A stretch of 64,000 nt of DNA from JAMHWF01 sp048500255 (GCA_048500255.1 JASNYH010000001.1:1116001-1180000); one strand, 5' to 3'. Shown: positions 8,648-18,327, counted from the first letter of the stretch. Made by a program: numbers and translations. The notes: generated by a model from the letters alone, not told the origin.

Positions 8648-9803
8648 GGCGCACCTCCGTGACGTCGACGATTCCAGCCTAGGAGCGGGCACCGCTGCCC
8701 GCAAGGACGAAGAAGCCGCGCTTCCTGCCATCGATGTCGCGCTGGTGGCGTTCGACGGCGTCGAAGTGCTCGACATCGCCGGACCGGCCAGCGTGTTCGG
8801 CAGGGCCGAGTCGCTGCGCCCCGGCAGCTATCGCGTGCACGTCGCCTCTCCGCGCGGCGGCACGGTGCCGACCAGCGCCGGCCCGCTCCTGGCCGGCACG
8901 CGCGCGCTGCGCGAGCTGCCGGCGACGATCGACACGCTGATCCTCGCCGGCGGCGACGAGCCCGCTGTGCGCGCGGCCATCGTCGACGGCGGCGTTGCCG
9001 CCTGGCTGGTCGACGCCGCGCCGCGCACGCGCCGCGTCGCGAGCGTGTGTAGCGGTGCGTTCGCGCTGGCCGCTGCAGGCCTGCTCGATGGGCGCGAGGC
9101 GACGACGCACTGGAGCGTGTGCGACCAGCTGCAGGCGACGCGACCGCAGGTCCGCGTGCGGCGCGAACGGCTCTGGGTGCGCGACGGGCCGGTGTGGACG
9201 TCGGCCGGCGTCACCACCGGCATCGAGCTGGCGCTGGCGCTCGTCGAGGACGATCTCGGCCAGCCGGTGGCGATGGAGATCGCGCGCACGTTGGCGCTGC
9301 CGATGCTTCGCGGTGCCGAGCAGCCGCAGCTGAGCCCGGCGCTCGAGCTGCAGCGCACCGCCAGTCATCGGCTGCGCGAGCTGGTGGCATGGATCGGCAC
9401 GCACCTGCAGGCCGATCTTTCGGTCGGGGCGCTGGCCGCTCGCGCGCAGATGAGCGCACGCCACTTCGCGCGTGCCTTCTCCGCCGAGACGGGCTGCACG
9501 CCGGCGCGCTACGTCGAGTCGATGCGCATCGATGCCGCGGCGAGGCTGCTGCGCCAGACGCGCTGGACGCAGGACCGGATCGCCGCGCGCAGCGGCTTCG
9601 GCTCGGTCGATGCGCTGCAGCGCGCATTCGTGCGGCGCCACGGCCTCACGCCGCAGTCGTGGCGCGACGCGACGCGCCGGCCGCACGGCGCGATGCCGCC
9701 TGGTCTTGAACTTGCGCGCGCGCCCGATCCGGCATCGGGCACGGGCGGCGCTGTTCCCCGCCGCGCGACAGGGACAAATGCGAGGGGTTGCCGCCGCGCC
9801 TAA
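8646..9803 (+). CDS. GlxA-type regulator: DJ-1/PfpI domain plus AraC HTH
   Basis: This 385-residue protein has a PfpI-like sensing domain (about residues 28-200: DGVEVLDIAGPASVFG, then SVCSGAFALAAAGLL and TTHW) followed by an AraC-type DNA-binding domain (about residues 240-340) with two helix-turn-helix units (LSVGALAARAQMSARHFARAF and RIAARSGFGSVDALQRAF). GlxA-like proteins are transcription regulators. The C-terminal 40 residues after the HTH are low-complexity. The first ATG at 8646 shares two bases with the start of the divergent PfpI-family gene and has only a weak ribosome-binding site, so initiation downstream (for example GTG at 8745) is possible. Probable target is the divergent gene, which has the same sensor fold. 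Confidence 0.75.
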   Translation: MAHLRDVDDSSLGAGTAARKDEEAALPAIDVALVAFDGVEVLDIAGPASVFGRAESLRPGSYRVHVASPRGGTVPTSAGPLLAGTRALRELPATIDTLILAGGDEPAVRAAIVDGGVAAWLVDAAPRTRRVASVCSGAFALAAAGLLDGREATTHWSVCDQLQATRPQVRVRRERLWVRDGPVWTSAGVTTGIELALALVEDDLGQPVAMEIARTLALPMLRGAEQPQLSPALELQRTASHRLRELVAWIGTHLQADLSVGALAARAQMSARHFARAFSAETGCTPARYVESMRIDAAARLLRQTRWTQDRIAARSGFGSVDALQRAFVRRHGLTPQSWRDATRRPHGAMPPGLELARAPDPASGTGGAVPRRATGTNARGCRRA

Positions 9804-9824
9804 AGGTGCATATTCTGTGCACCT
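9788..9824 (+). promoter_or_regulatory. suf operon promoter with overlapping palindromic operator
   Basis: A sigma70-like promoter is visible: -35 TTGCCG at 9788-9793 and -10 TATTCT at 9811-9816 with a 17-nt spacer. The -10 lies inside an inverted repeat with 7-base arms, AGGTGCA (9804-9810) and TGCACCT (9818-9824). A repressor bound there would block the promoter. The core TGCA-N7-TGCA recurs at the DUF2249 promoter (16728-16750), and its layout resembles sites of Rrf2-family regulators such as NsrR. No Rrf2 gene is in the window. Confidence 0.6.
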
Positions 9825-9862
9825 ATAGAGCCGCCTTGGGCTCATCCACGAAAGGAGACACG

Positions 9863-11317
<1,455 letters not shown>

Positions 11318-11366
11318 ACGGACGACCAACGCGCCGCCACCCCCGCCCCCACGACCCGGAGCCGAC

Positions 11367-12143
11367 ATGAACACTCCCGAACCCCTGCTCAGCGTGCGCG
11401 ACCTGCGCGTCGACGTCGGCGAGCGCCGCGTGCTGCGATCCGTCTCGCTCGACGTGGCGGCCGGCGCCGTCGTCGTGCTGATGGGCGCCAACGGCAGCGG
11501 CAAGAGCACGCTCGGCCTGACGCTGGCCGGCCACCCGCGCTATCGCGTCGCCGGCGGCACGGCGCGCTTCGGCGGCCAGGACCTGCTCGCGATGGCGCCG
11601 CACGAGCGCGCGCGCGCGGGCCTGTTCCTCTCGTTCCAGGCGCCGCCCGACATCCCGGGCGTCAAGAACAACCTGTTCCTGCGCACCGCGCTCAACGCGC
11701 AGCGCGAGGCGCGCGGCGAGGCGGCGCTCGATGCCTTCGATTTCCTCGGCGGCGCGCGTGCGGCGGCGGCGCAGGTCGGCCTGCCCGAGGCGATGCTCGG
11801 GCGCCCCGTCAACGACGGCTTCTCGGGCGGCGAACGCAAGCGCAACGAGCTGCTGCAGCTCGCGCTGCTGCGCCCGCGCCTGGCCGTGCTCGACGAGATC
11901 GACTCGGGCATGGACGTCGACGGCGTGCGCGCCGTCGTCGACCTCGTCGCGCGCCTGCGTGCCGACGGCACGGCCTTCGTCGTCGTCTCGCACTATCTGC
12001 AGCTGATCGAGAGCCTCGCGCCCGACGCCGTGCTCAAGCTCGACCAGGGCTGCATCGCCGACGCGGGGCGGCTCGAGCTGGCGCGCGAGATCGCGCGCAC
12101 CGGCTTCGCATCACAGCCGGCCCGCGAGCTGGCGGAGGCCTGA
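11367..12143 (+). CDS. sufC: Fe-S assembly ATPase SufC
   Basis: The 258-residue protein is an ABC-type ATPase: Walker A GANGSGKST near residue 37, a Q-loop with FLSFQAPPDIPG (typical for SufC), the signature FSGGERKRNELLQ, and Walker B LAVLDEIDSGMDVD. The final H-loop is SHYLQL. SufC dimerises on SufB/SufD and drives the conformational change needed for cluster assembly. It starts 49 nt after sufB and ends 2 nt before sufD. The frame extends far upstream within sufB but the ATG at 11367 begins at the conserved family start. Confidence 0.95.
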   Translation: MNTPEPLLSVRDLRVDVGERRVLRSVSLDVAAGAVVVLMGANGSGKSTLGLTLAGHPRYRVAGGTARFGGQDLLAMAPHERARAGLFLSFQAPPDIPGVKNNLFLRTALNAQREARGEAALDAFDFLGGARAAAAQVGLPEAMLGRPVNDGFSGGERKRNELLQLALLRPRLAVLDEIDSGMDVDGVRAVVDLVARLRADGTAFVVVSHYLQLIESLAPDAVLKLDQGCIADAGRLELAREIARTGFASQPARELAEA

Positions 12144-12145
12144 CG

Positions 12146-13390
12146 ATGAACAGCGCCCGCGCCGACGCCCTCTTCGCGCACAGCCGCGTCGTCGACCACT
12201 GGATCGCGCGCAACGCCGAGTCGTTCCGCCACCTGCCGCCGCCCGCCGCCGAGGTCTGGCTGGGCGACACCGCCGCCTCCGCTGCGGCCTGCGAGGCCTC
12301 GCCGCTGGCCGGCGCCGGCTGGATGCTGCAGCCGCTCGGCGACACGCTGCTCGGCCGCGTCGACGCGCGCTGGCTCGACGCGAACGATCCCGCGCAGCGC
12401 GCCGAGCTGTTCGACGGCGTGGCCGCGCCCGCCGGCGACGACGCCGCACCGTTCGCCTGGGCGCACCGCGCGCTGTGCCGCCGCGGCCTGCGCCTGCGCA
12501 TCGGCGGCGCCGATGCGGGCGCCGACGCGCGCGCCGTGTGGCTGCACCTGCGCCACCAGCCGCGCAGCGACGTCGAGGCGCCGATGCTCGTCGTCGACCT
12601 GCTGCCCGGCGCGCGCTGCGTGCTGGTCGAGGCGCACGAACATGATGCCCAGGCGTGCGGACGCGCCGTCGTGCAGAACCTGCACGTGCACCTGCACCTG
12701 GGCCGCGGCGCCGAGCTGCAGCACCTGCGCATCGTCACGCCGGCGGCGCAGGACCGCGTGGCCCATCACGTGCATGCCGCTCTCGAGCGCAGCGCCGTCT
12801 ACCGCCAGGCGCTGCTCGCGTCGGGCAGCGGCTACCACCTGCAGCGCAGCGTGCTCGCGCTGCGCGGCGCCGAGGCCAGCGCGCGCACCGGCGCGGCGCT
12901 GCTCGCCGGCGCGTCGGCCTCGCTCGAGCAGCAGCTGCGCGTGACTCACGGCGCCGCACGCACGGCCAGCGGCGTCGAGGCGCTCGCGCTCGGCGGCAGC
13001 GGTGCGCGCGTCGTCGTCGACGCCTACGGCCGCATCGACGCCGGCGCCGACGACGCCGAGCTGCGCCAGCGCCTCGGTGCCATCCCCACCGGCGGCCAGC
13101 CGCGGCTCGTGCTGCGCCCACAGCTCGAGATCCTGCACGACCGCGTGCAGGCCGCGCACGGCGCGACCTGGGGCGCGCTGCCCGAGGAGGCGCTGTTCTA
13201 CGCCGCGCAGCGCGGCCTGGGCGAGCGCGAGGCGCGCGCGCTCATCGTGGAGGGCCTCGCCGGCGCCGCGCTCGCGCGCGCGCTCGAGGCACCCGAGCTG
13301 CTCGACACGCTGGGCGTCACGGCGCGGCTCGGCCGCGCCGTGGCGCGCCACCTCGGCGGCGCCGCCTGCGAGGAGGCCTGCCATGGGTAA
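12146..13390 (+). CDS. sufD: Fe-S assembly protein SufD
   Basis: This 414-residue protein is a SufB paralogue with the family C-terminus: LVLRPQLEILHDRVQAAHGA and then GALPEEALFYAAQRGLGEREARALIVEG, the region that contacts SufC. The N-terminal 100 residues are variable as in other SufD proteins. It completes the SufBCD scaffold complex. The ATG lies 2 nt after sufC, and the stop overlaps the sufS start by 8 nt, indicating translational coupling. No unusual feature apart from high Ala/Arg content. Confidence 0.92.
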   Translation: MNSARADALFAHSRVVDHWIARNAESFRHLPPPAAEVWLGDTAASAAACEASPLAGAGWMLQPLGDTLLGRVDARWLDANDPAQRAELFDGVAAPAGDDAAPFAWAHRALCRRGLRLRIGGADAGADARAVWLHLRHQPRSDVEAPMLVVDLLPGARCVLVEAHEHDAQACGRAVVQNLHVHLHLGRGAELQHLRIVTPAAQDRVAHHVHAALERSAVYRQALLASGSGYHLQRSVLALRGAEASARTGAALLAGASASLEQQLRVTHGAARTASGVEALALGGSGARVVVDAYGRIDAGADDAELRQRLGAIPTGGQPRLVLRPQLEILHDRVQAAHGATWGALPEEALFYAAQRGLGEREARALIVEGLAGAALARALEAPELLDTLGVTARLGRAVARHLGGAACEEACHG

Positions 13391-14630
13391 CCGGCCGGCG
13401 ATGGACACGGCGGCGGGCGCCTTCCCGGTGCTCGCGCAGCGCATCGGCGACGCGCCGCTGGCCTACCTCGACAACGCCGCGACGACGCAGCTGCCGCGCG
13501 CGGTGCTGGAGGCGATGCGCCGCTTCGACGAACGCGACCGCGCCAACATCCACCGCGGCGTGCACGCGCTCAGTCAGCGCGCCACCGACGCCTACGAGGA
13601 CGCGCGCGCCGTGCTGGCGCGCTTCGTCGGCGCCGATGCGGCGCGCCACGAGCTCGTGTTCACGTCGGGCACGACGGAGGCGCTGAACCTCGTCGCGCAC
13701 GGCCTGTCGTCGGCCGGCCACCACGGCGCGGCCGTGCTGCAGCCGGGCGACGAGATCGTCGTCAGCGGCCTCGAGCACCACGCCAACCTCGTGCCGTGGC
13801 AGGCGGCGGCGCGGCGCAGCGGCGCCGTGCTGCGCATCCTGCGCCCCGACTCCGAAGGCCGCCTGCATGCGCGCGACCTCGAACCGCTGCTCGGGTCGCG
13901 CACACGCGTGTTCGCCGTGACGGCGTGCGCCAACGCCACCGGCGAGCGCCCGCCCTACGAGGCGCTGCTCGCGCAGGCCGCATCGGCCGGCGCGCTGACC
14001 GTGCTCGACGCGGCGCAGGCCGTCGGCCACGACGTGCCCGACGTCGCGGCCTTGGCGTGCGACTTCATGGCGTTCTCGGGCCACAAGATGTACGGCCCGA
14101 TGGGCACCGGCGCACTCGTCGGGCGGCGCGCAGCGCTCGAGCGCCTGGCGCCGCTGCGCCTGGGCGGCGACATGGTCGAGCGCGTGAGCTGGGACGACGC
14201 CACCTTCGCGGCCTTGCCCGCGCGCCTCGAAGGCGGCACGCCGAACGTCGGCGGCGCCGTCGGCATGGCGGCGGCGGCACGCTTCATCGACGACACCGGC
14301 CGCGCCGCGATCGACCGCCACGTCGCCGCGCTGCGCGCCCATGCGGTGGCCGCGCTGTCGGCGCTCGACGGCATCGAGGTGCTGAGCGCCGGCGCCGCGT
14401 CGACGGCGATCGTGTCCTTCGTCGCCGACGGCGTGCATCCGCACGACATCGGCACGCTGCTCGACGAGCGCGGCATCGCCGTGCGCACCGGCCACCACTG
14501 CGCCCAGCCGCTGCTCGATCACCTCGGCCGCGGGCCGACGACGCGCGCCTCGTTCGCGATCTACAACACGCACGACGAGGTCGAGCGGCTGGTCGCCGGC
14601 GTCGCGCATGCGCTGGAGGTGCTGCGGTGA
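13383..14630 (+). CDS. sufS: Cysteine desulfurase SufS
   Basis: The 415-residue PLP enzyme takes sulfur from cysteine for cluster assembly. Visible motifs are YLDNAATTQLP near residue 28, the PLP lysine in FSGHKMYGP (Lys235), and the active-site cysteine in RTGHHCAQP (Cys373), all in the SufS/CsdA (group II) arrangement. In this group the persulfide is handed to SufE or SufU; SufU follows directly here. The ATG at 13383 overlaps the sufD stop; the next in-frame ATG at 13401 is a possible alternative. The stop overlaps a GTG that could start the sufU gene. Confidence 0.93.
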   Translation: MGNRPAMDTAAGAFPVLAQRIGDAPLAYLDNAATTQLPRAVLEAMRRFDERDRANIHRGVHALSQRATDAYEDARAVLARFVGADAARHELVFTSGTTEALNLVAHGLSSAGHHGAAVLQPGDEIVVSGLEHHANLVPWQAAARRSGAVLRILRPDSEGRLHARDLEPLLGSRTRVFAVTACANATGERPPYEALLAQAASAGALTVLDAAQAVGHDVPDVAALACDFMAFSGHKMYGPMGTGALVGRRAALERLAPLRLGGDMVERVSWDDATFAALPARLEGGTPNVGGAVGMAAAARFIDDTGRAAIDRHVAALRAHAVAALSALDGIEVLSAGAASTAIVSFVADGVHPHDIGTLLDERGIAVRTGHHCAQPLLDHLGRGPTTRASFAIYNTHDEVERLVAGVAHALEVLR

Positions 14631-14647
14631 ACACCGGAGCCACCGAG

Positions 14648-15118
14648 ATGACTGCATCCCCCGTCGCCGAGAACGAGCTGTACCAGGAGCTCGTCGTCGA
14701 GCACAAGCGCGCACCGCGCCACTTCGGCCGGCTCGACGCGCCGACGCACCAGGCGCGCGGCCACAACCCGCAGTGCGGCGACGACCTGCAGGTAGAGCTG
14801 CAGGTCGACGGGCCGCGGCTGCGCGACATCCGCTTCGACGGCCACGGCTGCGCGATCTGCATCGCGTCGGCGTCGATGATGGCCGAGGCCGTACGCGGCG
14901 GCGACGTCGCGGCGGCGCAGGCGCTGCAGCAGCGCTTTCGCGCCGTGCTCACCGGCCAGCTCGAACCCGAGTCCGCCGAGCTCGGCAAACTCGTCGCGCT
15001 GGCCGGCGTGCGGCGCTATCCGAGCCGCATCAAGTGCGCGCTGCTCGGCTGGCATGCGCTGATGCACGCGATCGGCGACACGCAGGGCAGCGAAGCCTCG
15101 CAAGGGAGCGAACGATGA
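14648..15118 (+). CDS. sufU: SufU-type sulfur transfer/scaffold protein
   Basis: The 156-residue protein belongs to the NifU/IscU N-terminal fold in its SufU branch. Three conserved cysteines are visible in NPQCGDDL, GHGCAICIASASMM and RIKCALLGWHAL, with the Asp after the first Cys (CGDD). SufU binds zinc and accepts persulfide from SufS. The ATG at 14648 was chosen; a GTG at 14627 that overlaps the sufS stop would add seven residues and is also plausible because it allows coupling. The start of the SufT gene overlaps its stop (ATGA). Confidence 0.88.
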   Translation: MTASPVAENELYQELVVEHKRAPRHFGRLDAPTHQARGHNPQCGDDLQVELQVDGPRLRDIRFDGHGCAICIASASMMAEAVRGGDVAAAQALQQRFRAVLTGQLEPESAELGKLVALAGVRRYPSRIKCALLGWHALMHAIGDTQGSEASQGSER

Positions 15119-15666
15119 GCCAGGCGCGTGAAGTGGTGACGCTGCGCCGGGCGGTGCGCGTCGAGATCGTGCCCGACGGCACGCCGATCGAACTCGCCGC
15201 CGGCGCAACGGCGCTCGTCACGCAGGCGCTGGGCACGAGCTTCACGCTGCTCGTCGACGGGCGGCTGGTGCGCCTCGCCGGCAGCGACGCCGACGCGATC
15301 GGGCGCAGCGTGCCGGCGGCCGTGGCGGTGCCGGCCGACGTCGGCATCGACGACGTGCAAGGCCTCGTGTGGCAGACGCTGAAGACCTGCTACGACCCCG
15401 AGATCCCGGTCGACATCGTGGAACTCGGCCTCGTCTACACCTGCGACGTGGCGCCGCTGCCCGACGACGCCGAACAGGTGCGCGTGGCGATCGAGATGAC
15501 GCTGACGGCGCCGGGCTGCGGCATGGGCGACATCCTCGCCAACGAAGTGGCCGACAAGGTGCTGGCGCTGCCGCGTGTCGGCGAGGTCAAGGTCGACATG
15601 GTGTTCGACCCGCCGTGGGATCGCTCGCGCATGTCGGAGGCGGCGCTGCTCACGCTCGGGCTGTGA
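15115..15666 (+). CDS. sufT: SufT-like Fe-S maturation protein (MIP18/DUF59 domain)
   Basis: The 183-residue protein has an N-terminal beta-rich domain (residues 1-75) and a C-terminal MIP18-type domain (about residues 80-180): YDPEIPVDIVELGLVY, then MTLTAPGCGMGDILANEV and VDMVFDPPWD. Proteins of this build act as accessory factors in iron-sulfur protein maturation and are often the last gene of suf operons. The ATG overlaps the sufU stop. The conserved Cys of the family is visible in APGCGMG. It ends the operon; the next gene is convergent. Confidence 0.88.
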   Translation: MSQAREVVTLRRAVRVEIVPDGTPIELAAGATALVTQALGTSFTLLVDGRLVRLAGSDADAIGRSVPAAVAVPADVGIDDVQGLVWQTLKTCYDPEIPVDIVELGLVYTCDVAPLPDDAEQVRVAIEMTLTAPGCGMGDILANEVADKVLALPRVGEVKVDMVFDPPWDRSRMSEAALLTLGL

Positions 15667-15684
15667 CGGCGCGCCGCGCGAGGA

Positions 15685-16416
15685 TCAGCGCCGCAGTTCG
15701 ATCACCTCGGGATCGTCGGCGTGGTCGAGCAGCAGGCGCTGCACGCGGCCCTGCCACAGCGTGCGGAACAGCGCCTCGTCGTCGGGCGTCGCCGCGCCGA
15801 CCAGGCAGCGCGGCAGCAGCGCCGCCACCCGCGCATCGGAGGGCACGCGCTCGAGCCGCGCCGAGACGGTGACGGCGTCGGCGTTGTCGAGCCGCGTATA
15901 GCGCAACTGGCCCGCGACGTCGGCGACGCCGCCGCGCAGCAGGCCGCAGCGCACGAAGCGCCCGCCGATGCCCTTGAAGCCGCCGTCGCCGGCCGCGCCG
16001 GTGACCAGGCCCACCACGTTGGCGATGACGCCGTTGACACCCTCGTGCAGCGCGCCCTGCAGCTCGACGCGCACGCCGCCACGCTCGGGCAGCGCGTCGC
16101 CGTACAGCGCGCGCAGCGCCGCGCGCGTCATCAGCCAGGCCGACGCGACGGTCGGGCACGAGTGCCCGGCGAGCTTGACGGCGTCGGCATAGGCGTACTC
16201 GACGATGCCGTCGGGCACCGCGCCGAGAAACGCCGCCAGCGCGTCGCGCAGCACGATGCGCGGCGCGTGCGCGCAGGCCTCGAGATTCGCCTGCTCCGCC
16301 GCCTCGCACGACGCTCGGCGCTCCACATCCAGCGGCTGCCGCGGATCCGGCTCTGCCGGTCCGCTGGCAGCGCCCCCTCGAGCGGGAGCGCCGAAGGCGC
16401 TACGGGGGTGTTTCAT
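15685..16416 (-). CDS. FmdE family protein
   Basis: The 243-residue product contains an FmdE-type domain, recognised by GHSCPTVASAWLMTRAALRAL near residue 85 and the following LHEGVNGVIANVVGLVTG. FmdE domains were first described with formylmethanofuran dehydrogenase, but the biochemical role of the stand-alone bacterial proteins is unclear. The ATG at 16416 overlaps the stop of the DUF2249 gene. The first 30 residues or so are encoded by a dispersed repeat that also occurs at 33 kb, so the original start may be the GTG at 16326 and the N-terminus an acquisition. The gene is convergent with the suf operon, 18 nt away. Confidence 0.6.
   Translation of the reverse strand: MKHPRSAFGAPARGGAASGPAEPDPRQPLDVERRASCEAAEQANLEACAHAPRIVLRDALAAFLGAVPDGIVEYAYADAVKLAGHSCPTVASAWLMTRAALRALYGDALPERGGVRVELQGALHEGVNGVIANVVGLVTGAAGDGGFKGIGGRFVRCGLLRGGVADVAGQLRYTRLDNADAVTVSARLERVPSDARVAALLPRCLVGAATPDDEALFRTLWQGRVQRLLLDHADDPEVIELRR
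16326..16413 (-). repeat. Dispersed palindromic repeat B, copy 1 (inside the FmdE-like gene)
   Basis: On the minus strand this stretch reads CCCCCGTAGCGCCTTCGGCG..., then a GAGGGGGCG arm, and ...GGCAGAGCCGGATCCGCGG. It matches 33006-33093 on the plus strand over almost the whole length, with a small number of differences. It contains a perfect hairpin AGCGCC-TTC-GGCGCT. In this copy it is open in the frame of the FmdE-like gene and encodes its N-terminus. Confidence 0.75.
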
Positions 16417-16670
16417 CTCACCGCGAAGTCGATCGCGATGGCGCCCGGCTCGCGCTGGAGGTAGTTGATCGCGACGCGCTCGCCGTAGCGCGCGCGCAGC
16501 TGGTCGAGCAGCGGCAGCGGATCGTGGTCGTTGACGAAGCGCATGGTCTCGCCGGGCTGCAGCGCATCGAGCGCGCCGAAGATGGCGGCGTGGCGGAAGC
16601 GCTTGGCGACGCCGCGCGCGTCGAACGGATAGATGGACGAGGGATGCAGGTGCTGGTGCGGTTGCGACAT
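16413..16670 (-). CDS. DUF2249 domain protein
   Basis: This 85-residue protein matches the small DUF2249 family: a HPSSIYPFDARGVAKRFRHA start, the segment MRFVNDHDPLPLLDQLRARYG and a C-terminal strand pair (INYLQREPGAIAIDF). Members often occur next to nitric oxide or anaerobic respiration genes, alone or fused to hemerythrin, and are thought to bind small ligands; the reaction is not known. The start at 16670 was preferred over the upstream ATG at 16736, which lies within the promoter. It is coupled to the FmdE-like gene by an ATGA overlap and has an NsrR-like site over its promoter. Confidence 0.75.
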   Translation of the reverse strand: MSQPHQHLHPSSIYPFDARGVAKRFRHAAIFGALDALQPGETMRFVNDHDPLPLLDQLRARYGERVAINYLQREPGAIAIDFAVR

Positions 16671-16722
16671 GGCGACGGAGCTTTCGCGTGGCGTGGATTG
16701 GAAAGGATGGCGATGCCGGTGC

Positions 16723-16752
16723 GTTATAAGCTGCACCGTGCGTGCATCTTAA
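16723..16752 (-). promoter_or_regulatory. Promoter of DUF2249-fmdE operon with NsrR-like operator
   Basis: On the minus strand, -35 TTAAGA (16752-16747) and -10 TATAAC (16728-16723) are separated by 18 nt. The spacer is occupied by a 23-bp dyad (16728-16750) with arms AAGATGCAC and GTGCAGCTT around GCACG. The arms match the published NsrR box layout (AAGATGCAT/ATGCATCTT) at most positions, which would fit nitric oxide control of a DUF2249 gene. The same TGCA-N7-TGCA core is present at the suf promoter. Confidence 0.55.
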
Positions 16753-16814
16753 CGTCGACATGCCCCTTCCGCAAGGCCCGCGCCACGCACACGGGCACGC
16801 CGCCCTGCGATGCG

Positions 16815-17276
16815 TCAGGCCTGCATCAGCAACGCCATCGCGCCGTGTTCGCCGTGCCGGCGGCGCCGCACGCGCACGACGACGTCGACCTGCATGACCT
16901 CGACGTCGGCTCCGACCTCGGGCATGCCGATCACCTCGAGCTGGCCGGGCGGGATGTCGATCATCGAGCCGCTGTCGACGTCGAACATGTGGTGGTGCGG
17001 CGCGAGGTTGGAGTCGTAGACCGTCGGCGCGCCGTCGAGCGACGCGAGCTCGCGCACCAGGCCCTGCTCGGCGAACAGGCGCAGCGTGGCGTAGACGGTG
17101 GCGCGCGAGATGCCCGGCTCGCGCTCGCGCACGGCGCGCAGCAACTGCTCGGCCGTCATGTGCACCGGGTGCTCGAGCAGCACGCCGGCGATCGTCAGGC
17201 GCTGCAATGTCGGCGTCACGCCGGCCGCGCGCAGCCGCTGCTGCAGCGTCACCGGCAAGGGTGGCGTCGGATTCAT
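16815..17276 (-). CDS. Fur family regulator, Irr-like
   Basis: The 153-residue protein has the Fur winged helix (LRAAGVTPTLQRLTIAGVLL, then GISRATVYATLRLFAEQGLV) and a dimerisation domain with the run HHHMFDVDSGSMIDIP. There is no CxxC zinc site and no cysteine at all. Three consecutive histidines followed by DxxSGxMxDIP resemble Irr rather than Fur, Zur or PerR; Irr proteins sense iron status through haem. The ATG at 17276 starts at the family start. It lies downstream of and separate from the cbb operon, on the same strand, and upstream of DUF2249. Targets are unknown. Confidence 0.8.
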   Translation of the reverse strand: MNPTPPLPVTLQQRLRAAGVTPTLQRLTIAGVLLEHPVHMTAEQLLRAVREREPGISRATVYATLRLFAEQGLVRELASLDGAPTVYDSNLAPHHHMFDVDSGSMIDIPPGQLEVIGMPEVGADVEVMQVDVVVRVRRRRHGEHGAMALLMQA

Positions 17277-17396
17277 GGATCGATCTCTCCCTGTTCGTCG
17301 CGAGCCGCCGTCTGGACCGAGTCCGGGCGACGGATCGATTCCACCGCAGTTGCACGGGGTTTGCGCTGAGATAGATCAATGAAAACCGATTCGAGC

Positions 17397-17530
17397 AGGG
17401 CGGCGCCGCCGGCGCCGACGAGTTCGACCGCCTGTACCGCGAACTGGCGAAGTGACTCGCGTGCGCGAGTCCTGACGCGGGCCGACGTGCTCGGGCTGCA
17501 CGCCGTGCTGATGCATCGCTACGGCGGCGC
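17397..17530 (+). pseudogene. Possible remnant of a toxin-antitoxin pair (antitoxin C-terminus and Doc-like start)
   Basis: Two short frames in the space behind cbbY look like fragments of real proteins. The first ends at 17455 with EFDRLYRELAK followed by a stop, similar to the tail of small antitoxins. The second, from about 17472, reads LTRADVLGLHAVLMHRYGGA, which fits the first 20 residues of Fic/Doc death-on-curing toxins; similarity stops after the Gly-Gly, where the cbbY end begins. Neither has a usable start. The remnant is short, so the call is tentative. Confidence 0.35.
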
Positions 17531-17547
17531 AAATGGCACGGGGAGGG

Positions 17548-18327
17548 CTACGCCTGTCCGATCGCGCACCACGCCTCGATGTCATCGAGCGTGACGCCGC
17601 CCTCGCCTTCGCGCGACGGCAGCGCCGGTTGCCAGCCGGAGCGCGCATCGAGCCCCGGCCCTGCCGCCACCGCCGGCCCGGCCGCTCCATCGGCGAAATA
17701 GAAGCTGCGTGCCAGTACCACCGGCAGGCCCGCGGCATGGGCGGCCGCGACGCCGATCGGCGAGTCCTCGATCGCGACGGCGCGCTGCGGGGTGGCGTCG
17801 AGCGCGAGCAGGCGCAGGCACTGGCGGTGCGCCTCGGGGTCGGGCTTCTTGCGCTGCACGTCTTCGCCGCAGACGACGGCGTCGAACGAGCGGTGCCACT
17901 GCGCGCCGTAGTGCAAGCGCAGCAGCGCGTCGAGATTCGAGCGGCTCGTCGTCGTGGCGATCGCCTGGCGCCAGCCGCGCTCGCGCGCCTCCTCGATCAG
18001 CGCGGCGACGCCGCCGCGCAGCTCGATGCCCTGGTCGCGCAGCCGCTCGGCGTAGAGCGCGTTCTTGCGCGCGTGCAGCGCGCGCGCCAGGCTCTCGAGT
18101 TCGGCGGGCGACGCCGGCGCGTCGGGGCGCGTCGCCATGTCGGCGAGCAGCCGCTCGCGGCCGCCCGCGACGCGCAGCAGCTCGCCGTAGCGCCGCTCGT
18201 CCCAGCGCCACGGCAGGCCGAAGGCCTCGAACGCGAGGTTGAAGGCGACGCGATGGCCGTCGCGCTCCGTCTCGGCGAGCGTGCCGTCGACGTCCCAGAC
18301 GATCGCGACCAGGCCGCTGGCCGCCAT
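17548..18327 (-). CDS. cbbY: HAD-family sugar phosphatase CbbY
   Basis: The 259-residue protein has the haloacid dehalogenase signature DVDGTLAETERDGHRVAFN at residues 11-29 (nucleophile Asp11 and Asp13), motif II in ATTTSRSN, the conserved KKPDPE lysine, and motif III in AIEDSPIGVAAA. CbbY removes misfire inhibitors such as xylulose-1,5-bisphosphate that block RuBisCO, and works with the activase CbbX. It is the last gene of the cbb operon, 8 nt after cbbA. About 35 residues near the C-terminus (after RSFYFADGA) appear divergent and low in complexity. Confidence 0.88.
   Translation of the reverse strand: MAASGLVAIVWDVDGTLAETERDGHRVAFNLAFEAFGLPWRWDERRYGELLRVAGGRERLLADMATRPDAPASPAELESLARALHARKNALYAERLRDQGIELRGGVAALIEEARERGWRQAIATTTSRSNLDALLRLHYGAQWHRSFDAVVCGEDVQRKKPDPEAHRQCLRLLALDATPQRAVAIEDSPIGVAAAHAAGLPVVLARSFYFADGAAGPAVAAGPGLDARSGWQPALPSREGEGGVTLDDIEAWCAIGQA

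Noticed and set aside
17379..17594. A 71-codon plus-strand frame behind cbbY as a real gene
   Set aside because: It runs across cbbY in antisense and has no ribosome-binding site; only the short antitoxin/toxin-like pieces in this area look protein-derived.
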